DNA of 40,666 nt from an uncultured Opitutia bacterium (GTDB taxonomy: Bacteria; Verrucomicrobiota; Verrucomicrobiia; Opitutales; Opitutaceae): assembly GCA_903820035.1 (NCBI GenBank), contig CAIJFT010000418.1, forward strand, positions 1 through 40,666. The letters run 5' to 3'. The notes under the pieces are model-generated. The model did no database searches and was not told where the DNA came from. It saw only the letters and a list, made by a program, of their open reading frames with translations. Below, piece after piece: positions 17,528 through 25,586 of the stretch (the stretch's first letter is position 1; each line of letters opens with the position of its first letter). Made by a program: the position numbers and the translations under genes.

Positions 17528-18889
17528 ATGGCCATCCGACTCCACGACTCGCTGTCCCGCGAGGTCCGCGAACTGAAACCGTCCCACGCCGACGGTGTTA
17601 TCCGGTTCTACAACTGCGGCCCGACCGTCTACGCGCCCGCGCACATCGGCAACTTCCGGACCTTCGTGGTGAACGACGTGATCCGCCGGCTGCTCGAGCT
17701 TGAGTTCGGAGCCGACAAGGTGAAGCACGTCCGCAACCTCACTGACGTCGACGATAAGACGATCAAGCGCGCCCGCGACGAGGGCCGGCCCCTGGCCGAT
17801 GTCACCCGCCAGTGGACCGAGAAATTCCACGCCGATTGCGCGGCGTTGCACTGCCTGACGCCGCACGTCGAGCCGACGGCAACCGGCCACATCCGCGAGC
17901 AGGTCGATATGATTGAGGTGCTGATGCAGAAGGGCAACGCCTACCGCGCGCCCGACGGCTCGGTGTATTTCAAGGTGTCGTCGTTCGACGGCTACGGCCG
18001 TCTCTCCCGCGTGAAGGAGCGCGAGCTGCAGATGGGCAGCGCGCTCAAGGCCGTGGACGCGGACGAGAAGGAAGACGGCAGCGACTTCGCGCTTTGGAAG
18101 GCGCACAAGCCCGACGACGGCGCAAACGCCTGGGACAGCCCGTGGGGCCGCGGCCGTCCCGGGTGGCACATCGAGTGCAGCGCGATGAGCAAGAAACACC
18201 TCGGCGCGACCATCGACCTCCACACCGGCGGAGTCGACCTGCTCTTCCCGCACCACGAAAACGAAATCGCGCAGAGCGAGTGCTGCAACGGGACCGCGTT
18301 TGCCCAGCACTGGTACCACAGCGAGCATCTGCTCGTGGACGGCAAGAAGATGAGCAAGAGCCTCGGGAACCTCTATACCCTGGACGACCTCAAGGCGAAG
18401 GGCTTCTCGCCGATGGCGCTGCGTTACGCGCTGCTCATGGGGCATCCGCGGAAGCAGCTGAACTTCACGCTGGATTCGCTGCACGCGGCGGAAAAAGCCC
18501 TTGGTACGCTCCGCCAGTTCCGCGCGTCCCTCGCGCCGGCCGGCGGCGATGCCGCCCTCTTCGCGCCCGTGCACGCCGCGCTGGCCGACGACTTGAACAC
18601 GCCGGGCTCACTCGGTGCGCTCTTCACCATCGTCAACCGGGGTCCGCAGGGCGTGGAGCTCGCGGCCTTCGACCGCGTGCTTTTCGCCCTTGGACTGAAA
18701 CTCGACGCCCCCGTCGCACCCAAGGCCGACATTCCCGCCGACATCGCCGACCTCGCCGCCAAACGCTGGGCCGCGAAACAAGCCAAGGACTTCGCCGCCG
18801 CCGACACGCTGCGCAACGAGCTGACGGCCGCCGGTTGGTCGATGCTCGACCGCAAAGACGGCTATTCGCTGGAGCCGGTTCGCAAGTAA
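17528..18889 (+). CDS. cysS: Cysteinyl-tRNA synthetase
   Basis: 453 residues, a class I synthetase that charges tRNA-Cys. Zinc ligands are Cys30 (YNCGPTVY), the Cys of WHIECS and the FPHHENE pair. The HIGH signature appears as AHIGN (about 38-42) and KMSKS at 274-278. The C-terminal part (about residue 350 on) is the helical anticodon-binding region with the typical KDFAAADTLRNEL helix. The ATG at 17528 places the first catalytic strand correctly. No T-box-like leader is evident in the 129 bases upstream. A small gene on the other strand ends one base after its stop. Confidence 0.97.
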   Translation: MAIRLHDSLSREVRELKPSHADGVIRFYNCGPTVYAPAHIGNFRTFVVNDVIRRLLELEFGADKVKHVRNLTDVDDKTIKRARDEGRPLADVTRQWTEKFHADCAALHCLTPHVEPTATGHIREQVDMIEVLMQKGNAYRAPDGSVYFKVSSFDGYGRLSRVKERELQMGSALKAVDADEKEDGSDFALWKAHKPDDGANAWDSPWGRGRPGWHIECSAMSKKHLGATIDLHTGGVDLLFPHHENEIAQSECCNGTAFAQHWYHSEHLLVDGKKMSKSLGNLYTLDDLKAKGFSPMALRYALLMGHPRKQLNFTLDSLHAAEKALGTLRQFRASLAPAGGDAALFAPVHAALADDLNTPGSLGALFTIVNRGPQGVELAAFDRVLFALGLKLDAPVAPKADIPADIADLAAKRWAAKQAKDFAAADTLRNELTAAGWSMLDRKDGYSLEPVRK

Positions 18890-18890
18890 C

Positions 18891-19118
18891 TCACGCCGCC
18901 TCGCCCCGCCTCCGCAACGGACGAATCTGCACAATATGCGCCGGATTGATCGCCAGCGAAAACTCCTCCCGGTCGTCCAAGAAGATGATCAGGTCCTTGG
19001 TTTTCGGGTGCACCGTGGCGTGATCGGGATGCTTAAACACGTGGCGGTCGCCCCTCGAGTGTGTGATCTCGACCGGAAAATGCTTGGCTGACCCGAGTAA
19101 TCGTTCCACCGACCTCAT
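18891..19118 (-). CDS. Small conserved-looking protein of unknown function
   Basis: 75 residues from an ATG at 19118. The sequence has the layout of short bacterial proteins of about 75-90 residues that begin with a helix and continue as a small beta sheet (FPVEITHSRGDRHVFKHPDHATVHPKTKDLIIFL, then FSLAINPAHIVQIRPL). I recall that general pattern from uncharacterised proteins of Planctomycetes and Verrucomicrobia but can give no family name or function. It lies tail to tail with cysS (one base between the stop codons) and head to head with thrS (70 bases), so it probably has its own promoter in that short gap. Confidence 0.55.
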   Translation of the reverse strand: MRSVERLLGSAKHFPVEITHSRGDRHVFKHPDHATVHPKTKDLIIFLDDREEFSLAINPAHIVQIRPLRRRGEAA

Positions 19119-19188
19119 GCCGCGGACCGTTCGCTTCCCAGACTCGCCTTCAAGCCCGCTCTCTACCCAAATCTAAGCCTTTCCGACC

Positions 19189-21117
19189 ATGCCGATGACT
19201 CCGCTCGAAGAACTCCGTCACTCCGCCTCGCACATCCTTGCGACGGCCGTCCTGCGTCTATTCCCCGACGCCAAACTCGACATCGGTCCGCCGACGGAGA
19301 CCGGGTTCTACTACGACATCGACCTTGAGCATAAATTCACGCTCGACGACCTCGCGAAGATCGAGATCGAGATGAAGAAAATCGCCGAGGAGAACCAGCC
19401 GTTCTACCGCAAGGAAGTCTCCCGCGAAGAAGCCGTCGAGATCATCAAGTCGCGCGGCCAGGAGCGTTACAAACTCGGCCGTCTCGCCGACATCCCCGAA
19501 GGCGAAAAGATTTCGTTCTACCAGAACGGCGAGTTCATGGACCTGTGCGCGGGCACGCACGTCCGCTACAGCTCGAAGGTGAAGTCGGTAAAGTTGCTCT
19601 CGATCGCCGGCGCGTACCACCGCGGCGATGAGAAGAACAAGCAACTCCAGCGCATCTACGGCACGGCGTTCCCTTCGAAGGACGAACTCAACAACTACCT
19701 CACGCAAATCGAGCAGGCGCGCCTGCGCGACCACCGCAAACTCGGCAAAGAGCTGAAGTTGTTCCATATCGACGAGGACGTCGGTCAGGGCCTGATCCTC
19801 TGGACGCCCAACGGCTCGATCATCCGCCAGGAACTGCAGGACTTCATCGGCGGCGAACTGCGCAAACAGGGCTACTCGCAGGTCTTCACGCCGCACATCG
19901 GCAAACTCACGCTCTACAAGACGAGCGGTCACTTCCCCTACTACAAGGAGTCGCAGTTCACCGCGTTTGCGGAGCCCGAGGCGCTGACGCAGGCCGCAAC
20001 CGAGGGTTGCTCGTGCGCCGATCTCACGGCGCGGCTCGAGGGTGTCTCCCAGCAGTTCGCCGATGAGATCAACCGGCGGGCCGGCAAGGAAGTCATCGCG
20101 AGCGACCGCGTGATGGACCCGACCAAGCTCCTCGACGGCTTCATGCTGAAGCCGATGAACTGCCCGCACCACATCAAGATCTTTGCCTCGCAGCCGCATT
20201 CTTACCGCGACCTGCCCGTTCGCCTCGCGGAGTTCGGCACCGTCTATCGCTGGGAACAAAGCGGCGAACTCAACGGCATGACGCGCGTCCGCGGCTTCAC
20301 GCAGGATGACGCCCACTTGTTCTGCACCGAGTCGCAGGTTGCGCAGGAAGTGCTCGGCTGTCTCTCGCTGGTGAAGACCGTGCTGACAACCCTCGGCATG
20401 AGCGACTACCGCGTGCGTGTCGGTCTCCGCGATCCCGACAGCAGCAAGTTCACCGGCGATCCCGCCAAGTGGGATGCCGCCGAAGCGGCATGCCGCGAGG
20501 CCGCCAAGACCCTCGGCGTGCCGTTCACCGAAGAGCCCGGCGAGGCCGCATTCTACGGCCCGAAGATCGATTTCGTCATCAAGGACGTCATCGGCCGCGA
20601 GTGGCAGCTCGGCACCGTGCAGGTGGATTACGTGCTGCCCGTGCGCTTCGACCTCAGCTACATCGGCGCGGACAACCAGCCGCACCGGCCGGTGATGATC
20701 CACCGTGCGCCGTTCGGCTCGATGGAGCGTTTCTGCGGCGTGCTCATCGAGCACTTCGGCGGCGACTTCCCCGCATGGCTCGCCCCCGAGCAGGTCCGCC
20801 TCGTACCAATCAGCGAAAAGACGATCGACTACTCGCGCGCGCTGCTGGCGAAGCTCAAGGCCGAGGGCCTGCGCGCCACGCTCGACGAACACAGCGACAA
20901 GCTCGGCGCCAAAATCCGCCGCGCCGAACTCGACAAGGTCCCCTACACCCTCGTCATCGGCCAAAAGGAAGCCGAGGCCAACAGCGTCTCCGTCCGCTCC
21001 CGCGCCCGCGGCGACGAGGGCGTGATGAACGCCGACGACTACGTGACGAGGCTCAAGGCCGAGGTCGCGGCCCGCGCACTGCCTGACAAGAAGAAGCCGG
21101 TTGCGCCCGCTGCCTGA
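19189..21117 (+). CDS. thrS: Threonyl-tRNA synthetase lacking the TGS domain
   Basis: 642 residues, a class II synthetase that charges tRNA-Thr and edits Ser-tRNA-Thr. The editing site is intact: His11, His15, Cys120 and His124, the same 4/105/4 spacing as the Escherichia coli enzyme (His73, His77, Cys182, His186). The protein therefore starts about 62 residues late and has no N-terminal TGS domain, and an in-frame TAA at 19174-19176 rules out a longer start. The catalytic core has the zinc Cys325 in KPMNCPHH, FRVRGFTQDDAH-like motif 2 and HRAPFGSMERF motif 3. Between QFT and GFMLKPMNCP there is an extra segment of about 50 residues (about 261-316, containing GCSC) absent from the E. coli protein. 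The C-terminal anticodon domain is complete and ends in a short basic tail. Confidence 0.96.
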   Translation: MPMTPLEELRHSASHILATAVLRLFPDAKLDIGPPTETGFYYDIDLEHKFTLDDLAKIEIEMKKIAEENQPFYRKEVSREEAVEIIKSRGQERYKLGRLADIPEGEKISFYQNGEFMDLCAGTHVRYSSKVKSVKLLSIAGAYHRGDEKNKQLQRIYGTAFPSKDELNNYLTQIEQARLRDHRKLGKELKLFHIDEDVGQGLILWTPNGSIIRQELQDFIGGELRKQGYSQVFTPHIGKLTLYKTSGHFPYYKESQFTAFAEPEALTQAATEGCSCADLTARLEGVSQQFADEINRRAGKEVIASDRVMDPTKLLDGFMLKPMNCPHHIKIFASQPHSYRDLPVRLAEFGTVYRWEQSGELNGMTRVRGFTQDDAHLFCTESQVAQEVLGCLSLVKTVLTTLGMSDYRVRVGLRDPDSSKFTGDPAKWDAAEAACREAAKTLGVPFTEEPGEAAFYGPKIDFVIKDVIGREWQLGTVQVDYVLPVRFDLSYIGADNQPHRPVMIHRAPFGSMERFCGVLIEHFGGDFPAWLAPEQVRLVPISEKTIDYSRALLAKLKAEGLRATLDEHSDKLGAKIRRAELDKVPYTLVIGQKEAEANSVSVRSRARGDEGVMNADDYVTRLKAEVAARALPDKKKPVAPAA

Positions 21118-21143
21118 GTTAATCGCCGCGCACTCACTTCAAG

Positions 21144-21174
21144 TCCCCGCCCGGGTGTGGCGGGGATTTTTTTT
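21144..21174 (+). terminator. Terminator of thrS
   Basis: An 8-base stem TCCCCGCC/GGCGGGGA (21144-21151, 21159-21166) with a 7-base loop, then eight T residues, 27 bases after the thrS stop. Confidence 0.9.
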
Positions 21175-21202
21175 GGCCGGGACCGCGACGAAACTCACCG
21201 AA

Positions 21203-21233
21203 GCCGCGTGGGAACGCAGCGAACCCGTGTGGC
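21203..21233 (+). repeat. Dispersed intergenic repeat, copy 1
   Basis: Begins GCCGCGTGGGAACGCAGCGA and ends near GTGTGGC. It shares the pattern GGGARCGYRGCGA...CGTGGC with intergenic sites at 25092-25116, 27866-27887 and 35216-35245. Confidence 0.5.
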
Positions 21234-21301
21234 ATCCTAGTCGGACAAGCTTTCGCATTCCCCTCAAGCGCGGCTACCGGAAAATTTCGACGCCCCGCCG
21301 A

Positions 21302-22798
21302 TCACGACTTTGATTCGAGGATATAACCCTCTTCGCCGTGATCGGAAAAATCGAGGCCTTCCTGCTCGGACTCGATCGACGTCCGCAGGCCGATGAACGT
21401 GTTCACCAGAAAAGCGATCGCCGCGGTCGCGGCGACCGACAGCACGATCGTGAGCCCCATCGCCTTGAGCTGTTCGAGCCACAGGGTACGACCGACCACA
21501 TCCTTGAGGTTGGTCGCGAGGTTGCCGTTCACCGCCGCAGTCGCGAATAAACCGGTCAGCAACGCGCCGAGAGTTCCGCCCACCGCGTGCACCCCGAAGG
21601 TGTCGAGGGCGTCGTCGTATTTCAGGAACGGCTTTAGCGTGGAACAGGCGAGGAACGGCACAGCCCCGGCCAGTACGCCGAGCAGCACCGACGAACCCGG
21701 AGTGATGAAACCGCAGGCCGGCGTCACCACTACCAGCCCAGCCACCGCGCCGGAGCACAGCCCGAGCACACTCGCCCGGCGATGCAGGACGAACTCCAGC
21801 GCGCCCCAGGTGAAGGCGGCGATCGCCGCGGCCAGCGTCGTGGTGGTGAAGGCGTTGGCCGCCACGCCGTCGGCCGCCACCGCCGAGCCCGCGTTGAAGC
21901 CGTACCAGCCGACCCATAACATGCCGGTGCCGATCAGGCAGAGTACGAGGCTGTGCGGCGGCATGGGCGTGCGACCGTGGCCGAGGCGCGGCCCGATCAT
22001 GAGGCAGAGCACGAGGGCCGACCACCCCGAGGACATGTGCACCACGGTGCCGCCGGCGAAGTCGATCGCCTTGATCGAGGCTCCGGCGTTCCACACGCCG
22101 TTCATGTAGCCGGTCGAGCCCCACACCATGTGGGCCAGCGGAAAGTAGACGACGAACATCCAGCAGGCGGTGAAGACGAGCACCGCGGTGAACTTCATGC
22201 GCTCCGCAATCGCGCCGACGATCAGCGCGGGCGTGATGATCGCAAACATGAGCTGGTACATCGCAAAGATATTCTGCGAAACCCACGCCGCGTAATCGGT
22301 GTTCGGTGCGCTATCGATGCCGGTCATGAAGAAATATTCGGAGCCGCCGAGGAACGGGCTGTTGAAGCTCTTGCCGAAGACCAAACTGTAACCGAAGGCC
22401 CACCACAGGATGATCACGAGGCCCGCGATGCCGAGGCACTGGGCCATGACGGAAAGGACGCTCTTCGTTCGGACCAGTCCGCCGTAGAATAGCGCGAGCC
22501 CGGGCAACGTCATGAAAAGCACCAGAGCGGTGCAGAGCATCATGAAACCGTTGTGGCCCGGTCCGGCGGTGCCCACGGACGGAGACGTGAGGCCGGCGGG
22601 CACGGCGCCCTTGGCGTCCTTCAACGCGGCCCCCGGGTCGCCGTTGGCAAGATAGGCCTCCAGCCCGGCCACGCGCTGTTCGAGCGTGGGCGCGGGCACG
22701 GGGGCCGGCACCGGGGCCTGGGCCCCGAGGCGGCAGGTGCAGAAGAGTGCGACGGACAGCAGGAGTAGCCGCGGGAGCGGGAGATGCAGGAGTTTCAT
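21302..22798 (-). CDS. amt: Ammonium transporter Amt, copy 1
   Basis: 498 residues from the ATG at 22798. A signal peptide (MKLLHLPLPRLLLLSVALFC) and an exported leader of about 60 residues (EQRVAGLEAYLANGDPG..., ending before HNGFMMLCTALVLFM) precede the usual eleven-helix Amt core. The pore histidines are both present: His254 in DFAGGTVVHM and the His of DTFGVHAVGG, so it should be a standard ammonium channel or transporter regulated by PII. It is the last gene of the amt/glnK run and has no PII gene after it. A terminator lies between the preceding glnK and this gene, so it needs a promoter in the 75 bases upstream. I find no sigma54 site there. Confidence 0.95.
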   Translation of the reverse strand: MKLLHLPLPRLLLLSVALFCTCRLGAQAPVPAPVPAPTLEQRVAGLEAYLANGDPGAALKDAKGAVPAGLTSPSVGTAGPGHNGFMMLCTALVLFMTLPGLALFYGGLVRTKSVLSVMAQCLGIAGLVIILWWAFGYSLVFGKSFNSPFLGGSEYFFMTGIDSAPNTDYAAWVSQNIFAMYQLMFAIITPALIVGAIAERMKFTAVLVFTACWMFVVYFPLAHMVWGSTGYMNGVWNAGASIKAIDFAGGTVVHMSSGWSALVLCLMIGPRLGHGRTPMPPHSLVLCLIGTGMLWVGWYGFNAGSAVAADGVAANAFTTTTLAAAIAAFTWGALEFVLHRRASVLGLCSGAVAGLVVVTPACGFITPGSSVLLGVLAGAVPFLACSTLKPFLKYDDALDTFGVHAVGGTLGALLTGLFATAAVNGNLATNLKDVVGRTLWLEQLKAMGLTIVLSVAATAAIAFLVNTFIGLRTSIESEQEGLDFSDHGEEGYILESKS

Positions 22799-22873
22799 CC
22801 GGGGACGAGCCGCATCAGCACGATCAATGCCGCGGACGGGGCAGCAGTGGGGATTTCGCGGAAAATACCCGCC

Positions 22874-22912
22874 AAAAAAGCCGGGCCGGACCCCGCGAAG
22901 GGTCCGGCCCGG
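22874..22912 (-). terminator. Terminator of glnK copy 1
   Basis: A perfect 13-base GC-rich stem (22912-22900 with 22893-22881), a 6-base loop and then CTTTTTT on the minus strand. It separates glnK copy 1 from amt copy 1. Confidence 0.92.
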
Positions 22913-22936
22913 TTGACTTCGAACAGGGTAGCCGAG

Positions 22937-23287
<351 letters not shown>

Positions 23288-23304
23288 TTAGGTGTTGGGA
23301 AAAC

Positions 23305-24837
23305 TCAGGATTTCGACTCGTAGATGTAGCCTTCTTCGCCGTGGTCCGTGAGGTCGAGCCCCTCGCGCTCCGCGTCGACCGACGGGCGAAGGCCTAGGAC
23401 GGCCTTCACGAGGTAGGCGATGACGACCGTCGCGACGATTGAGAGGATCAGCGTCAGGCCGATGGCCTTGAGCTGCTCGAGCCAGAGCGTCTTGCCGACG
23501 ACGTCTTTTAGGTTGGTGCTCAGGTTGCTGTTGACCGAAGGCGTGGCGAAGATGCCGGTGATGAAGGCACCCACCGTGCCACCGACGGCGTGGACGCCGA
23601 AGGTGTCGAGGGCGTCGTCATACTTGAACAGGCTCTTGAGCTTGGTGCAGGCGAGGAAAGGGACGAGACCGGCGATCAGGCCGACCCACATGGCCGACGT
23701 GCTGTTGATGAAACCGCAACCAGGCGTGACCACGACGAGACCGGCGACGGCGCCCGAGCAGAAGCCGAGGACGCTAGCCTTGCCGCGGGTGATGTACTCC
23801 AAGGCGGCCCAGGTGAAGGAGGCAACGCCGGTGGCGAGCGTGGTGGTGGTGAAGGCGTTGGCCGCGACACCGTCAGCGGCAACCGCAGAGCCTGCGTTGA
23901 AGCCGTACCAGCCGACCCAGAGCATGCCGGTGCCGACCATGCAGAGCACCAGGCTGTGCGGAGGCATCGGGGTTTTGCCGAAGCCGAGACGGGGCCCGAG
24001 GATGATGCAGAGGATCAGGGCGGACCAACCCGAGGACATGTGCACCACGGTGCCGCCGGCGAAGTCGATCGCCTTGATGGAGGCGCCGGCATTCCAGACG
24101 CCGTTCATCAGACCCGTGGAGCCCCACACCATGTGGGCGAGCGGAATGTAAACGACAAACATCCAGATGAACACGAAGGCCATGATGGCGGAGAACTTCA
24201 TGCGCTCGGCGATCGCACCGATAATGAGGGCCGGGGTGATGATCGCGAACATCAGCTGGTACATCGAAAAGACGTTTTGCGATACCCAGAAGGCGTAATC
24301 CGTGTTCGGCGCCGCATCGACGCCGGCGAGGAAGAAGTACTCCGTGCCACCGAGGTAAGGGCTGTTGAAGCTCTTGCCGAAGACCAGGCTGTAACCGACC
24401 GCCCACCAAATGATCGTGACGAGACCGGCGATGCCGAGGCATTGCGCCATGACTGAGAGCACGTTCTTCGTGCGGACGAGACCGCCGTAGAAAAGGGCGA
24501 GGCCGGGCAGCGTCATGAAGAGCACGAGAGCCGTGCAAATCATCATGAAGCCGTTGTGACCGGGACCGGCGGTGCCGACCGACGGGGTCGTGAGACCCGC
24601 CGGGATCGTGGCATTACCGTCCTTATCCTTGGGGCCGACCTTGAGCACGACAGTCGGGTCACCATTACCCAAATACGCCTCGAGTCCGGCGATACGCTGT
24701 TCAAGGGTGGGCGGCGGAGGCGCGGGCGGCGTAGCGGCCGCGGGCGGAGTTTGGGCAAACAGCGATCCAAGGCCCAGCCCTGCGGTGAGGGCCAAAGTGG
24801 CGAGGAGCTTCGGGCGACGGGAGCGTGAACAGGTCAT
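23305..24837 (-). CDS. amt: Ammonium transporter Amt, copy 2 (sigma54 promoter)
   Basis: 510 residues from the ATG at 24837, chosen because it opens a proper signal peptide (MTCSRSRRPKLLATLALTAGLGLGSLFA); a start 13 codons earlier adds only polar residues. The exported leader has EQRIAGLEAYLGNGDPTVVLK, and the eleven-helix core starts near HNGFMMICTALVLFM. The twin pore histidines are intact (His266 in DFAGGTVVHM, and DTFGVHAVGG). It forms a two-gene unit with glnK copy 1, 29 bases downstream, the standard arrangement for a transporter and its gatekeeper. A perfect -24/-12 sigma54 promoter 111 bases upstream points to nitrogen-starvation control by an NtrC-type activator. A structured leader lies between promoter and gene. 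Confidence 0.96.
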   Translation of the reverse strand: MTCSRSRRPKLLATLALTAGLGLGSLFAQTPPAAATPPAPPPPTLEQRIAGLEAYLGNGDPTVVLKVGPKDKDGNATIPAGLTTPSVGTAGPGHNGFMMICTALVLFMTLPGLALFYGGLVRTKNVLSVMAQCLGIAGLVTIIWWAVGYSLVFGKSFNSPYLGGTEYFFLAGVDAAPNTDYAFWVSQNVFSMYQLMFAIITPALIIGAIAERMKFSAIMAFVFIWMFVVYIPLAHMVWGSTGLMNGVWNAGASIKAIDFAGGTVVHMSSGWSALILCIILGPRLGFGKTPMPPHSLVLCMVGTGMLWVGWYGFNAGSAVAADGVAANAFTTTTLATGVASFTWAALEYITRGKASVLGFCSGAVAGLVVVTPGCGFINSTSAMWVGLIAGLVPFLACTKLKSLFKYDDALDTFGVHAVGGTVGAFITGIFATPSVNSNLSTNLKDVVGKTLWLEQLKAIGLTLILSIVATVVIAYLVKAVLGLRPSVDAEREGLDLTDHGEEGYIYESKS

Positions 24838-24875
24838 GCGCTTAGGTGGTTGTGATTTGGAGGGACCGGAAAACA

Positions 24876-24934
24876 CCCGGCGACCGGACTGACCGATCGC
24901 CGGGAGACTACGGGCCCACGACGGCGGGGGCCCG
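24876..24934 (-). promoter_or_regulatory. Two hairpins in the amt copy 2 leader
   Basis: On the minus strand, inside the leader that would start near 24937, there is a 7-base stem (24934-24928 with 24917-24911) and then an 8-base stem (24904-24897 with 24883-24876). Neither is followed by a T tract. They may affect mRNA stability or translation; no known riboswitch is recognised. Confidence 0.4.
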
Positions 24935-24947
24935 CTGCCCCTCGTTT

Positions 24948-24963
24948 AGCAACAGGCGTGCCA
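24948..24963 (-). promoter_or_regulatory. Sigma54 (-24/-12) promoter for amt copy 2
   Basis: The minus strand reads TGGCACGCCTGTTGCT, a full match to the RpoN consensus TGGCACG-N4-TTGCW with correct spacing between the GG and GC elements. The start point would fall near 24937, about 100 bases before the amt ATG. No clear NtrC-type enhancer palindrome was seen upstream. Confidence 0.88.
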
Positions 24964-25091
24964 ATCAACACGCCACCGCCAACAAGTCCGTTTCAACTTA
25001 GCCAAACCCTTCACCCGCGCCCCGTGCGGCGGAAAACATCCAACCAGCGTTCGTCGCTGACTACAGGGGTCTCGGAAATGCCTTACCCGGC

Positions 25092-25116
25092 TTGGAGCGT
25101 AGCACCCACGTGGTCC
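25092..25116 (+). repeat. Dispersed intergenic repeat, copy 2
   Basis: TTGGAGCGTAGCACCCACGT followed by GGTCC, matching the pattern of the other copies with more changes. It lies about 130 bases upstream of the sigma54 promoter. Confidence 0.35.
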
Positions 25117-25154
25117 GCGCTCGCTGCGTTGGGGGCAGGCCCGACCGCGCGGAC

Positions 25155-25183
25155 AAAAAAAGCGGTGCCGGTGACGGCGCCGC
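25155..25183 (-). terminator. Terminator of glnK copy 2
   Basis: A 9-base stem with one mismatch (25183-25175 with 25170-25162), a 4-base TCAC loop and seven T residues on the minus strand, 43 bases after the glnK stop. Confidence 0.85.
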
Positions 25184-25226
25184 ACAAAAGCGAAGGGAGT
25201 GGGAGCGGTGCGACCCGGGCGGTCGC

Positions 25227-25586
<360 letters not shown>

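Larger units (their letters stand above)
24838..25226 (-). other. Long intergenic region between glnK copy 2 and amt copy 2
   Basis: 389 bases without a gene. In minus-strand order it holds the glnK copy 2 terminator, one copy of the dispersed repeat, the sigma54 promoter and the two leader hairpins. I see no coding sequence. Confidence 0.7.

Noticed and set aside
18163-18178. TGGCAC...GTGCA sequence inside cysS matching the sigma54 promoter spacing.
   Set aside because: It encodes the conserved zinc-site segment WHIECS of the synthetase, so the match is explained by coding constraint and it lies deep inside the gene.
19258-20964. Long antisense open frame opposite thrS.
   Set aside because: The plus strand is an unmistakable synthetase; the antisense product is low-complexity and lacks any family feature.
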